Source: Dama dama
Lineage: Eukaryota > Chordata > Mammalia > Artiodactyla > Cervidae
Direction: 5' to 3'
Assembly: GCF_033118175.1 (NCBI RefSeq)
Contig: NC_083693.1
Coordinates: forward strand, 57,405,981 to 57,469,980
DNA: 64,000 nt
Below, piece by piece: positions 23,834 through 34,480 of this stretch (the stretch's first letter is position 1; each line of letters starts with the position of its first letter). The notes under the pieces were generated by a model. It was not told the DNA's origin, ran no database searches, and saw only the letters and a list, made by a program, of their open reading frames with translations. The position numbers and the translations under genes are program-made.

Positions 23834-24030
23834 TGGCTGTTTTATCATTGTGTCCTCACATGCTAGAAGGGGCAAGGTATCTTTCCAGGGCTTCTTTTAT
23901 AAGGGCACTAATCCCATTCATGAGACCTCTACCCTCATAACCCTGTCATATCTCACAGGCTCCCATCTCCAAATGCTGGGGGTTGGTTTTCAACATGTAA
24001 ATTCCATGGGAGTGAGGAACACGAAGAGCC
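23834..24030 (-). mobile_element. MaLR (MST/MLT1-type) LTR, 5' part in antisense
   Basis: agatggctgttttatcattg, gtgtcctcacatgctagaag, ataagggcactaatcccatt, catctccaaatgctgggggt and gttttcaacatgtaaattcc complete, in order, the LTR begun at 23056. Confidence 0.8.
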
Positions 24031-24479
24031 TGAAGGAGCAAATAGACTTTCGTCTTCCATATTCTTTTAAAATTCATTCATTGGAAATATTTCCCTGAAA
24101 CTGTCCAAAAAGGAACTATTCTGATTATGCATATGTAATACAAACTTTATTGGCCCAGAAATTAAATTGCCTAATTCCGTATGACTGTCAAAATTTCAAA
24201 CGTGATTGAAAGTTAAAAGTTCTGTCCCTGGGATTGAACTTTCCGTGGGTACTGCATGCAGTTAGAAAGGGAGTTCTTTTCTAAGAACTCTTTTCTAAGA
24301 AAGTGGCTTCTTTCATCCCATGCCTTGAGTGTTTGCTTTTCTCTAGATACCTGATAACCATGATTTCTGACTCATCTGGGATTTGAAGAGGGGTGGTGGG
24401 TGAAGTGAAGATGTTAAAAAGGCAGGGAAGTTTTTTCTTTCTTGATGCTATGAGAGTTACCCTCGTGTTCTTTGGAGTT

Positions 24480-24690
24480 TGAAAGTGAAGTGAAAACGTT
24501 AGTCGCTCAGTTGTGTCCAGCTGTTTGTGACCCCATGGACTGTAGTTCACTAGGCTCTTCTGTCCATGGAATTTTCTAGGCAAGAATACTGGAGTGGGTA
24601 GCCATTCCCTTCTCTGGGGAATCTTTCCAACCCGGGGTTCAAACCCAGGTTTCCCATGTTGCAGGCAGATTTTTTTACCATCTGAGATGG
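24480..24690 (-). mobile_element. Bov-tA SINE
   Basis: Antisense: gttagtcgctcagttgtgtc, ggcaagaatactggagtggg, aacccggggttcaaacccag, and ttttttaccatctgag. The terminal tRNA-head bases (ccaccagggaagccc) are replaced, so the 5' end is truncated or mutated. Confidence 0.92.
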
Positions 24691-25339
24691 GTAGCTTGGT
24701 GAATGCTTAAGTGTAACTCTCTGGGCTATGGGACTTATATGTGGCTCCTTTGGAGGTGCTCCATTTTCTGGAGACCTCTTATCTAGAGCTACCTTGACAA
24801 AGGAAGGTGTCTCTTTATTATACCTTGTCACTTACAGATTCTTCAAGCCCCTGAGGATTCAACCATTCACATTTAGCTACTTTATGCTGGAGACTCATCA
24901 TCTTTCTATCCTATCCTCTTAGACAAGACCTAAAATAACCCCACTGTAGTGTTCTCTTGCACATGGCTACCAGAAAACCCTCTAGAATCTTTTGTCCTGA
25001 TGCATTCTAGGTGGGCAGGATAAGTCACCAAACTGCTGTCTCACTTTTGCTCTGTCACCAATGCTTTCAGCTTTAGGTTTCTTAGACGTGAGTCAGATAT
25101 TAATTCAATCTATCTCCCACTCTGAAATAGCAGTTATTAGGCTTTCTGAGTACTCCTGTTGAAGGTTTTTCACTAGATTGAAGGCAAGGAGAGACAAGTA
25201 TTTCCTTAATTTTAAAAAAGGTTTGGATTCAAATAGCTCCATCAAATAAATTTTTTTGAAACTATCTTCACTCTTGATCTTTTATACCGTGAATGTGGGT
25301 GAGGGATTGAAGAACTGTCTAATTCTAATGGTTTCAAAT

Positions 25340-25830
25340 ACATTTTTATGAATGTCAACTTTAATGAAGTATCATATTTAAATGCACCTATTTTAAGTGT
25401 ACAGTTCAGTGGGTTTTTGACAAATAAGTCCACTCATATAATGTCCATCATAATCAATATATAGAACACTTTCATCACCCTAAAAAGTTCCCTCATGTTC
25501 TGGTGAAGTTAACTCACTACTCCAACCTAGATTTAGGGTGATGTGATCTAATTTTGACACTGTAGTTTAGATTAGCCTTTTCTGAAATTTCCTAAAACTG
25601 AAATCATACAGTGTATATCCTTTTATATCTTCTTTTGCCAAATATAATAATAATTTGGGATCCAACCACACTAATTCATTATTTTTTTTTTCTGAGTAGT
25701 ATTATGTTGTATGGTTATACCGTGATTTGTTTATACATTTCTGTTTATGGCTCTGTGGGCTGTTTCCATTTTTTTGGTATTACAAATAAAGTTGCTATGG
25801 CAGTCTGAGATAAAGGTATTCTCTCTATGG
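25340..25830 (-). mobile_element. Ancient L1 3' region
   Basis: Antisense order: aagtgtacagttcagtgggt, agaacactttcatcacccta, aaatcatacagtgtatatcc, agtagtattatgttgtatgg, ttataccgtgatttgtttat and aaataaagttgctatggcag. This is a standard old L1 3' region. No open frame. Confidence 0.85.
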
Positions 25831-26559
25831 GATGCATTCTAGTTTATTTTTGTTTGAAGCTTTTATTTGGTTTAAAAAAACAGCAGTTTTTTACATTGTC
25901 ATAGAGGATAAACTGTGACTTAATGCCCATTATGTAAATACCTTATTTTGTTTACTCATGTGCCACTATGTTTAATATCCTTTTGCAACCCAGACAGTAA
26001 TAATATAAATATATGTGTCATCTTTGGGACATTGGTCCATTAGTTGTGAATGAGTACTTTACAACCTTGTAGGGATGCCCTGGAATGTGTACCTCTCCAT
26101 CTTCACACGGAGATTTTGATCTAGGTCTTCACAGGCACACACAACTAGTTGATAAAAAATGAGTCACCAACACTCTAATGCCTTTCAGGTCATCCTCCTG
26201 GGTGTCTCCAATCTACTGTGTCTGCCTGGCCACAGACTCTAGGCTATGGATCTTGCTATTAACTCTTCCTGCAATTCTAGACATATCCTTGGTATTTGGT
26301 TGTCATAAGCTTAGATTCTTAGCTGTCCTTCAAAGACTTGGCTCAGAACGTCCCTACCTGTAGTCACCTAGTGTAGGTTACTGTCCCCTGGTTCAGATCA
26401 GATTTTAAGTTCTGCTTGGTCCCCCAAAATGTGGGTGTTTAGATATAGATGCTTGAAATTGCATCAAATAAGAAAAAAGTGGAAGGAAATGGACATATTT
26501 AGCAAAATGGAATGAAAACTAGACATAGATAAGATTGCTCTCTTCAAATTTTTGCAGGC
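25831..26559. other. Unassigned stretch
   Basis: No recognised gene or repeat between the L1 fossil and the short BovB tail insertion. Short open frames only. Confidence 0.4.
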
Positions 26560-26572
26560 CTGATGAGAAAGA

Positions 26573-26676
26573 GTTTGAGTAACCTCTGGGAGTTGGTGAT
26601 GGACAGGGAGGCCTGGCATGCTGCAGTCCATGGGGTCGCAAAGAGCTGGACATGACTGAGCGACTGAACTGACTGA
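26573..26676 (+). mobile_element. BovB 3' tail insertion, 104 bp, 13 bp TSD
   Basis: Begins tttgagtaacctctgggagt, continues ggtgatggacagggaggcct and ends cgactgaactgactga. The duplication ctgatgagaaaga lies at 26560-26572 and 26677-26689. It is an extremely 5'-truncated BovB (or a SINE-like BovB tail) with a clean insertion signature. The minus-strand 112-codon frame over it is antisense noise. Confidence 0.93.
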
Positions 26677-26689
26677 CTGATGAGAAAGA

Positions 26690-29600
26690 ATATGTTGACT
26701 TATACCCCTCTCCTCATTTTGGGGGAGTGCTCCAAAGTATACAACTAGGATCACTGGGTACAAGATTTGGGAATTACATTTTGTCTTGGTCATCAGAATC
26801 AACTAAGAATCAAACAAAATCAACTAAAAATGGAAAGGGCTGTAATTGAGAAGTAGGAAGCTAATGCCATTTGCAGGTGTTTTAAGGTTAGACACTTGGT
26901 GAGGACTAATAGCATGATTGGATTAAATAAGCAAAGTTCCTTCTATTTCTGAGATTTTATGAATTTCTTTTGAGTGTCCTTTTTGTAGGAAACTGCTCAG
27001 GCATACTATTGGCTGATATAGTTTCTTTTTTCTTCAACTGCTAGGAGAGGATTGGTAGGACACTGGCAGAATTCATTTAAAGAACTAGAAAGAGGAAGAG
27101 TGAAGGTATGAGATGGAAAAGTTACAAAACAAGTAAATAAACCAACATTAAGTTTAAAAATAGCTATGTGTAGATGATTTCTCATCTTAGAGTGATGAGG
27201 TGGGCAGATCAGAAAACAAACACACAAACCTTAGAATTAAAGTGTTAGATGAGTAGATTTCTCATTTCAGAGCCTGGGACAGAGAGGTACGTGAAGTATT
27301 GTACTATCAATAGAATCTGATGGCTTTCACTGAAAGATCAGGTTTGGTGTCTGTTTCTTCTTATGTTTATTTTATTTTGGTAAATCAAGGTCACCCTTTC
27401 CATTAAAATGCAGAGCAGAATTTCTATTATTAGCTGTCCCATAACAATTTGATGGCTTAACAACAATGAAAAGACAGTCCATGTCTTTACCAAAAGAGCT
27501 CCAGGCTAATCAGATTCTAGGGAAATGCTGTAGTAACTTTGACTTGGTAATCAACATGCAGTCACTGAATTGCTTAAGTAGATGAAAAACAGCTTGTTTT
27601 CTCTGCTTCCTAGAGTATTCCCAGGTCAATTTTTTGAAGCTTCATTAACTGATTTTACACTGTGACAGTTACTTGACACAGAGTTGGTGTACAAATGCTT
27701 ATTTAACAGCACAATGCTATTTAGCAATATGCTTTTAGAAATCACTTTCCAGGAGATGTGCTGTATTTTATTAGTTTTAAAAAATCAATAACGTATTCTC
27801 ATGATTACAAGTGACATCTATTTTCTAGTTAAGCAAGTTGTGCTTTCTATTCTAAATGCTGCTTTATGGGGATTTCTTTCTTTTCTCCTCTTATGTTAAA
27901 GGATGGTTTCTTCCTAATCAGCTGGGTTTGGATTTTCATAGTTTGTATGTATCTCAGCACAATTTTTGTGGGCATAGCTAATTAATAAAATTAGTGGTTG
28001 GGCTTCCTAATTCTGATATTTTACAAGAGGGTGCATTTCATTAGCAGAATATCCTCAAGCATGGTACATAAAGAACCTTGCCAAATGATGCATTAGAGAA
28101 TCAAGTAATAGCTTACAGATCAACCTTTGGGCCAGAATGTTGTGTTATGATTCCTCCTGGACTTCATCAGTGGTGGAAAGACATGTTGGGCTAGCACTTT
28201 GAGACAGTGAGCTTTTTTTTTTTTCCTCCAGTAGAGAAAGGTAGACATTCACTCTCTTGAGCACTGTGGATAGGCTTTAAGATAGGATATGAGCTGTTCT
28301 CAGGCCTTCACCTAAAATGATATTGTTTAGAGTAGCAGCAATGGCACTGCATGTGTTCACGGTTCAGTTCAGTCATGAAAAAAACCTATTAATCTCTGAT
28401 GACTACAGTGAAAATTTGGTTACTTTACATGTCTGTTTGAAAAATACATTAAGGAATAAAGACTAGTCATAGGGATAAAAGGCTTTAGTTTAAAGTTGCT
28501 TTTGGTGCTAACCCTACTGATTTTTTCATAAGTCCTCCTAGTAGTTAAATAATAAACTCCCCTGAACAGGAGAGAAATCTCTGTGGTATTAGAACTTCTT
28601 GTGAGCTGGGGCTGTATTTCATTTGCCTTTTCAGTCCTTGGGAGGAAGGGAGTGAGCTTGCATGCACAGGCTTTAAAATGAACCCCAAGCTAGTGACTGC
28701 TACTGCTACTGCCATGGTGGATCTAGATTGGAATATAAGGGAAAGTCCAAATTTCTACCAAAGGTGGGGCTATGATTTACGTGTGCCTGCTGGGAGTCTG
28801 GTGGAGATAGTTGTAGGTGGGGTTAGAAGAAATTACTCAATGAAAACAAATATTTTCTTCATCTATCATCATTTTGGTTATCTTTGAATTTTACTGAGGG
28901 CAGGAATTTTATATTACATTTCTTGTTACTCCAAATGCCAAGCACATTTCTCTTGAATAGAACTGAATATAGCCAAGTGTATCTTTCTTAAATTCCTAGA
29001 TAATGCTTCCATTCATTAGGAAAATTTTTAGAGATAAAGAATTGGGTTGGGCTCATACTACACTTGTTTCAGATGTGTGTGAATGTATGTGTAGTAGAGG
29101 CATGAAAAAATTAAAAAGGAAAAAATATATTATGTGTCTTTAAAAAAAACTTTCTCCAACTTTGCAGATTGATAAATAAACATACATACTCTTTAGTTCA
29201 AAAGATAGAATTTGGTGTTCATCGTTTCGTTCTAAAGTCCATTATTTTAAAGGGAATTTTCCAAATTCTTGTTCACTAATACTTTCTGAAGCACTTATTC
29301 TTTGAACAAAATACCTTTTGAATCTTTTCACTGAATGTTAATCCTTCTTAAAATTGGAATTTACCTTCTGTTAAGTCATTAAATTGGGATCTCTAATAAG
29401 TCATAACTTTGGATTTTAAATGCAAGAGAAATATTTCTCTGAGAAACACTGCATTTCACATTAAATTTCAGAAATAACTTCACGAACCTTAAATTAGTTA
29501 TTTTTAATTATCCTTTATGTGAGAGAGGATTTGTGGCTCATTTATCCAAGTATGTCTACAGAATCATTGGGGATAAAAGCCCTTCTCATTTTTGACAGGT

Positions 29601-29747
29601 TGTTTTAGGGATTCTGTCAATGCAAAGAATGCTAATATTAAGAACATTTCCTCAGAATCTATTTCTTCATAAAGGAGTATGATTTAATATCCAAAAGTGG
29701 TACAAAGAAACTGATATGTGCAATAGCTTTATCTTATCCAGGGATAG
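26690..29747. other. Unassigned 3 kb stretch
   Basis: No gene recognised. Weak L2-like tails may lie at 28590-28640 and 28890-28990 (ctgagggcaggaattttata). Poly-T tract at 28212-28224. Otherwise unique AT-rich sequence. Confidence 0.4.
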
Positions 29748-30080
29748 GGGGCTTCCCGAGTAGCTCGGCTGGTAAAGAATCTGCCTGCAATGCAGGAGAC
29801 CCCAGTTTGATTCCTGGTCAGGATGTTCCCCTGGAGAAGGGACTGACTACCCACTCCAGTGTTCTTGGGCTTCCCTGGTGCCTCAGATGGTAAAGAATCC
29901 ACCTGCAGTACGGGAGACCTGGGTCTGATCCCTGGGTTGGGAAGATCCCCTGAAGGAGGGCATGACAACCCACTTCAGTTTTCTTGCCTGGAGAATCCCC
30001 ATGGACAGAGGCACCTGGTGGGTTACAGTCCATAGGGTCGCAAAGAGTTGGACACGACTGAGCAACTTAACACACACACA
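29748..30080 (+). mobile_element. Tandem Bov-tA: truncated unit followed by full unit
   Basis: A first tRNA head at 29748 (gggcttcccgagtagctcgg) runs into the Bov-A body and stops at the ccactccagtgttcttg phrase. At 29867 a second tRNA head (gggcttccctggtgcctcag) starts at once and is complete to the gagttggacacgactgagca end and an (AC)n tail near 30070. Either a dimeric source transcript or a nested insertion explains it. Confidence 0.93.
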
Positions 30081-30469
30081 TCCAATGATAGAACATATAT
30101 ATAAAAGGTACTGGTGTAACAAGGGCCTGTTATTTGAGGGAGAGACACTTCTATCACTATGAGGTTAGCTGGATAATTAATTACCTAATACAATATCAAA
30201 ATATGGTGATCTTACCAATAGTCAGAAATGCATTAAATACCGAGTGGTTCAGACGGCTGCTCACTAAAACCTCATTCATGTCTACAGTGAAGAGACTGCA
30301 ACTTGTGAAGACTGCCTCACAGTTGATAATAGCACACCTTCTCTTAGAGCCTCCTTTCTTTTCAATATTCTACCACATTAAGAACTAATCCTGCATTGTA
30401 TTGGATGAAAGAGCATGAAGCCAGAGGGCTCAGAGAATGCTACCAGAAACCATGCTAGAGTTTGACCTT
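30081..30469. other. Unassigned stretch
   Basis: No recognised gene or repeat; an 84-codon open frame at 30134-30388 has no recognisable motif. Confidence 0.4.
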
Positions 30470-30711
30470 TTTTTTTTTAAGAATTTTTTTTTTAATACTT
30501 GTTTTTGGTTGCACTGGGTCTCATTGCTGCACACAGGCTTTCTTGAGTTGTGACAAGCAGGGGCCACTCTTCATTGCAGGGCACAGGCTTCTTGTTGAGG
30601 TGGCTTCTCTTGTTGCAGAGCACGGGCTCAGTAGTTGAAATACATGTGCATCCTGCGTCCCCTGCATTGGCAGGCAGATTCTTATCCACTGGACCACCAG
30701 GGAAGTCCTCT
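30470..30711 (-). mobile_element. CHR SINE (cetartiodactyl tRNA-derived)
   Basis: Antisense CHR: T-rich tail, tgcactgggtctcattgctg, tggcttctcttgttgcagag, gcaggcagattcttatccac and tggaccaccagggaagtcct. CHR SINEs predate Bov-tA and are shared with whales and hippos. The C-rich patch at 30722-30762 follows it. Confidence 0.88.
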
Positions 30712-32021
30712 TGACTTGTTTTCCCCCCGCTTTCCCGCCCCCACCCCCAACCCCACCCAGGGAAAAGGCCACATACAGTGCTTGGAGATGTTTGGTATGA
30801 AGTAGTTGTAACTTCTTCCTGGTTTGAGGTGACAGTCCCTGTTTCAGTAGGCTTGGCTTGAGGCTAACGTATAGGAGGGGAGAGATAGGAGAGTAGGCCT
30901 GAAAGCTGGTTCACAGGGAATGCTAGAAAGGATGCCTTTGGCTCTGGCAGCTAATGGATCTCAAGGGAGAAGATAACGTTTTCAAGAGAGGCAGCAGTTT
31001 TTGTTATTTAGTGTTGATGGAGCATGGGAAAGTTCTAATTTACATATTGAATACCAAGTACTGGAGAAATGAAAGAGATGCAGCATTGCATAGTAAGGAG
31101 AGCCTTATGTCGCTCTAGCTAACATTAGTTTGATCTTAACTACCTTAGTAATCCCAGGAAAGTGCACACCGAGCCTCAAGTGCCTTATCTGTTAAATGAG
31201 TGCTGGTCTATAAAGTGATCTTAATGTATTTAGGAGGTATTTAGGAAATCTGCAGGGATGTTTTTACTTGTCACAATGATTTGGGGAATTCAGTTGACAC
31301 TTAACTGGAAAAAAATTAGAAATACCTAATGTCCTGAAATGGGTAGGAGAGTCCAGTACAACGAAAAATTGTCTTGTGTGCAATAAAACTTTTATATGTT
31401 CCAGGGGACATTCATATAGACAAAGATATCCTGTTTATAATATTCTGAGCCAAGAAATGAATTCATTTTACACACATAACAAAGTATTTTCTGTATGGCT
31501 TTAAGAAATATAGGTTCAAAATTTAATAGACTTTGTATTTTGCAGGAGTCAGCAGGTGTTTATTGGAAGAAAATGTTGTTTTCTTTGGGATCTTCAAAGA
31601 GTTGTTTACCATCCAGGAAATGATGTTCCAGCAGCATGTTTCTCATGGAATTTGAGTTGCTGATACTCACGTCAGTCTGCATTTGTAGCAGTGGCAGTCA
31701 CAGTGATTTATGTAGAGCTTGTGTCTGACTGCTTTGTGGTTTCCTAGCATAGTTTTGCTCAAGTATCTACAATTCGGAGTAATATTATTTAAATTCATTT
31801 CTCTGTCACTCTCGCTTTTATTACAGTATGCAATTATACACACGTTTGAAATTATGCACAGGCTGGTTATATTACCTTTGAATTTCAATTTCAGAAAAAT
31901 AAAGGGGCCATGACTAAACATTTGATATAAAAAGAGGCGTTGGACTTGATGGGGTTGAGAGTCAGTGGTTTAGATAATCTTCAAAATTGCTTTCATTTTT
32001 AGCAACCTGTGTTCCTAAATA
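30712..32021. other. C-rich patch, MIR trace and unassigned DNA
   Basis: 30722-30762 is C-rich (ccccccgctttcccgccccc). 31080-31220 reads as a degraded sense MIR (gatcttaactaccttagtaa, tgccttatctgttaaatgag). Nothing else recognised. Confidence 0.4.
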
Positions 32022-32215
32022 GGCTTCCCAGATGGCTTAGCGGGAAAGAATCCACCTGCCAGGGCAGGAGACTCAGGAGACACGGATTTGATTCCTGGGT
32101 TGGGAAGGTCCCCTAGAGGAAATGACAACGTGATCCAGTATTCTTGTCAGGATTATCCCACAGTCCATGGGGTCACATAGAGTCGAACATGACAGCGATT
32201 GAGCATGCACACACA
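32022..32215 (+). mobile_element. Bov-tA SINE with internal losses
   Basis: ggcttcccagatggcttagc head, tttgattcctgggttgggaa, catgatgac-like end and an (AC)n tail. The Bov-A body is shortened around ttcttgtcaggattatccca, where the cctgg...gaggagcctgg block is partly missing. Confidence 0.9.
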
Positions 32216-32492
32216 TCTGTAAGTAATCTATGGCACATGCTTTATGATCCGTAGATGTCTAGATGCATTTGCCCTATTTTAGTGGGTAAAGATAACTTCA
32301 TGAAAGGGACCAAAAGAATGATGAGGAAATGACCTGAAATCAGATGAGGTGAGAGAGCACAAGAGAAGAGTTTCTCTTCTTTTCTCACATTTCATAAATG
32401 TTAAAATTCCCATGATGTGCCTGCTAATTGTTACTACCTGGAGTTTAAGACCAAGTAATATATGGTTTTGAATATTATTATTGAATATATAC

Positions 32493-32631
32493 AGTTTCCC
32501 AGGTGGCTTGGTGGTAAAGAATCTGCCTGTGAAAGCAGGAGACGTGAGTTTGATCCCTGGGTTAGGAAGATCCCCTGGAGAAGGAAATGGTACCTCGCTC
32601 CACTGTTTTTGCCTGGAAAATCCCATGGACA
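32493..32631 (+). mobile_element. 3'-truncated Bov-tA with perfect 13 bp TSD
   Basis: The tRNA head (agtttcccaggtggcttggt) and first part of the body are present, but the element stops at gaaaatcccatggac, losing the terminal third. The duplication attgaatatatac at 32480-32492 and 32632-32644 shows this is how it inserted, not a later deletion. Confidence 0.9.
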
Positions 32632-32989
32632 ATTGAATATATACTAAAAAACAGTTCTCAAAGTTTTTACATTTCATGAAAATTTAATGTGTCATTCACA
32701 CACACACAAGATCATAGCCTTCTAGATACATTATTTCTAATGTCAAACTGTAACTGTGAATCTTAATACCACTATTGGAATAATTCTCCAGAACTTAAAA
32801 TGTTAATATAAAATATGTTTAATACAAATTAGTTTTGGGAATTATAAAAGAAATATTACATTATGAGTAGTTTGGATTAGAGAAGGTGATCCTTTCTCAT
32901 GCTTCATGTCTCTAAACACAATTTTCTTGGGGGAGGTTCTTCTCTTCCCTAATGGTCCTATCTATTTGGGTCCCTTGTGGCACTATTTT

Positions 32990-33529
32990 TACAAACTTTT
33001 TATTTTGGACTAATTCTAGACTTACCAAAAAGTTAACCAGAGAACATATTTTTTCACTTGCCTCTTACCAAGCTTCTTCTGATATTAGCATTGCATATAA
33101 CCAATGAATTAAAACAAGAAATTAATATTGATATGCCACTAAACCATAGACTAAATTTTTGTATTTCAGCACTTTTCCCACTAATGTCTTTGTTTCATTC
33201 CAGTATCCAATCAGAATGGCATATTGCCTTTAGTTGTCATAATTCTTTAGTTGTCTTTGATCTGTGACAGTTCCTGTCTTTTCTGATCTTGACACTTGAC
33301 AGCAGGACTGTTCAGGTGTTCGATGGAATGTTCCTCAGTTGGATTTCTGTTTTCCCATAATTGAGGTTATGGATATTGGGGAAGAATGATACAGAAGTGA
33401 GATGTGCTTCTCAGTGTATCATATCAGGGATACATGATATCATGTCTTATTACTGGGGAGGTACCCTTGATCATTTGATCAAGGTGGTGCCTGCCATGTT
33501 CCTCCACTGTAAAGTTCCTGTGTTTTACT
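32990..33529 (-). mobile_element. Ancient L1 (L1M-type), part 1
   Basis: Antisense old L1 wording: ttaaccagagaacatatttt, attagcattgcatataacca, ttcccactaatgtctttgtt, tttagttgtcataattcttt, gatctgtgacagttcctgtc, cagtgtatcatatcagggat, ggtacccttgatcatttgat and ccactgtaaagttcctgtgt. Continues at 33832 after a CHR insertion. Confidence 0.8.
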
Positions 33530-33820
33530 GTCTGATAGCAAATATGTATTTATTTATTTTTGGCTGGTCTGGTTCTTTACTGCTGTGCAAGGGCTTTCTC
33601 TAGTTGCAGCAAGTGGGTTTCTGATGGTGGTGGCTTCTCTTGTTGTGGAGCACGGGTTCGAAGGCACCCAGGCTTCAGTAGTTGCTGCAGGTGGCTCAGC
33701 AGTTGAGGCACACAGGCCTAGTTGCCCCATGGCATGTGGGATCTTCCTGGACCAGGGATTGAACCGGTGTGCCTTGCGTTTCAAGGCAGTTTCTTAACCA
33801 CTGGACCACCAGGAAAAACT
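33530..33820 (-). mobile_element. CHR SINE with 11 bp TSD, nested in an ancient L1
   Basis: Antisense CHR with an (AAAT)n-type tail (tatttatttatttttggctg at the left), ggtggcttctcttgttgtgg, accagggattgaaccggtgt and aaccactggaccaccagg. Duplication tgtgttttact at 33519-33529 and 33821-33831. It dates the L1 as older than CHR activity. The overlapping 70-76 codon frames on both strands are artefacts of the SINE. Confidence 0.93.
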
Positions 33821-33831
33821 TGTGTTTTACT

Positions 33832-34440
33832 TTTAAATTTATAAATATTTGGGGTGAGACCCTTTAAGGCTATGTAAATATATCCAGCTTCTCCTTAAGC
33901 TTTCATCAACTAAATTTAGTGTTCGAGCGTAGAACTTGCCTGGAGCAGTTTTTACTCTGGTGGTGTAATGCTGACTTCTAATTTCTCTTACTTTTCTACA
34001 TTTATTAATTGGAGTTGTTCTGAAGGAATAGTTGTCCCTTGTTTGTTTTATTCAATCATTTCTATCAATTTGGACTCATTTATTTTGGCTATTTTATTCT
34101 GTAGCATTTAATACTGTCATTATGTATTATTTTGCTCACATTGTTCCAACTTTGACCATGTGAGCCTTCACTTCAGTTCCTGGTCCTTTTTTAAAATTTT
34201 CCTCACATTTTTTCTCTTTCCTTTAAGCATTTCCCTGCATTTAGCTATCATAAGATGTGCCAGGTTCTTTTTGTACTTTTCCCTCCCCTTGCAGTCAAAT
34301 CAACCAACTTCTTCAAGGAGCTCTGTTATTTAAAAGCATTCTTTTATCTACCAAACTACCATAACTTGATGCTTGTGTCAAGAAGCATGTATTTTTATCG
34401 ATAGTCACTGGTCTTGAACTTGACGATTTTCTTTTCTGCA
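33832..34440 (-). mobile_element. Ancient L1 (L1M-type), part 2
   Basis: The L1 resumes: ataaatatttggggtgagac, aaggctatgtaaatatatcc, ctacatttattaattggagt, tatcaatttggactcattta, and catttccctgcatttagcta. Together with part 1 it gives about 1.1 kb of one fossil. Confidence 0.75.
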
Positions 34441-34480
34441 GTGAAAAAGATGCTTAATTTGTTCTATCCATGTAGGCAAT

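Noticed and set aside
30722..30762. C-rich patch as a CpG island or promoter
   Set aside because: It is a short low-complexity run almost without CpG, next to a CHR SINE.
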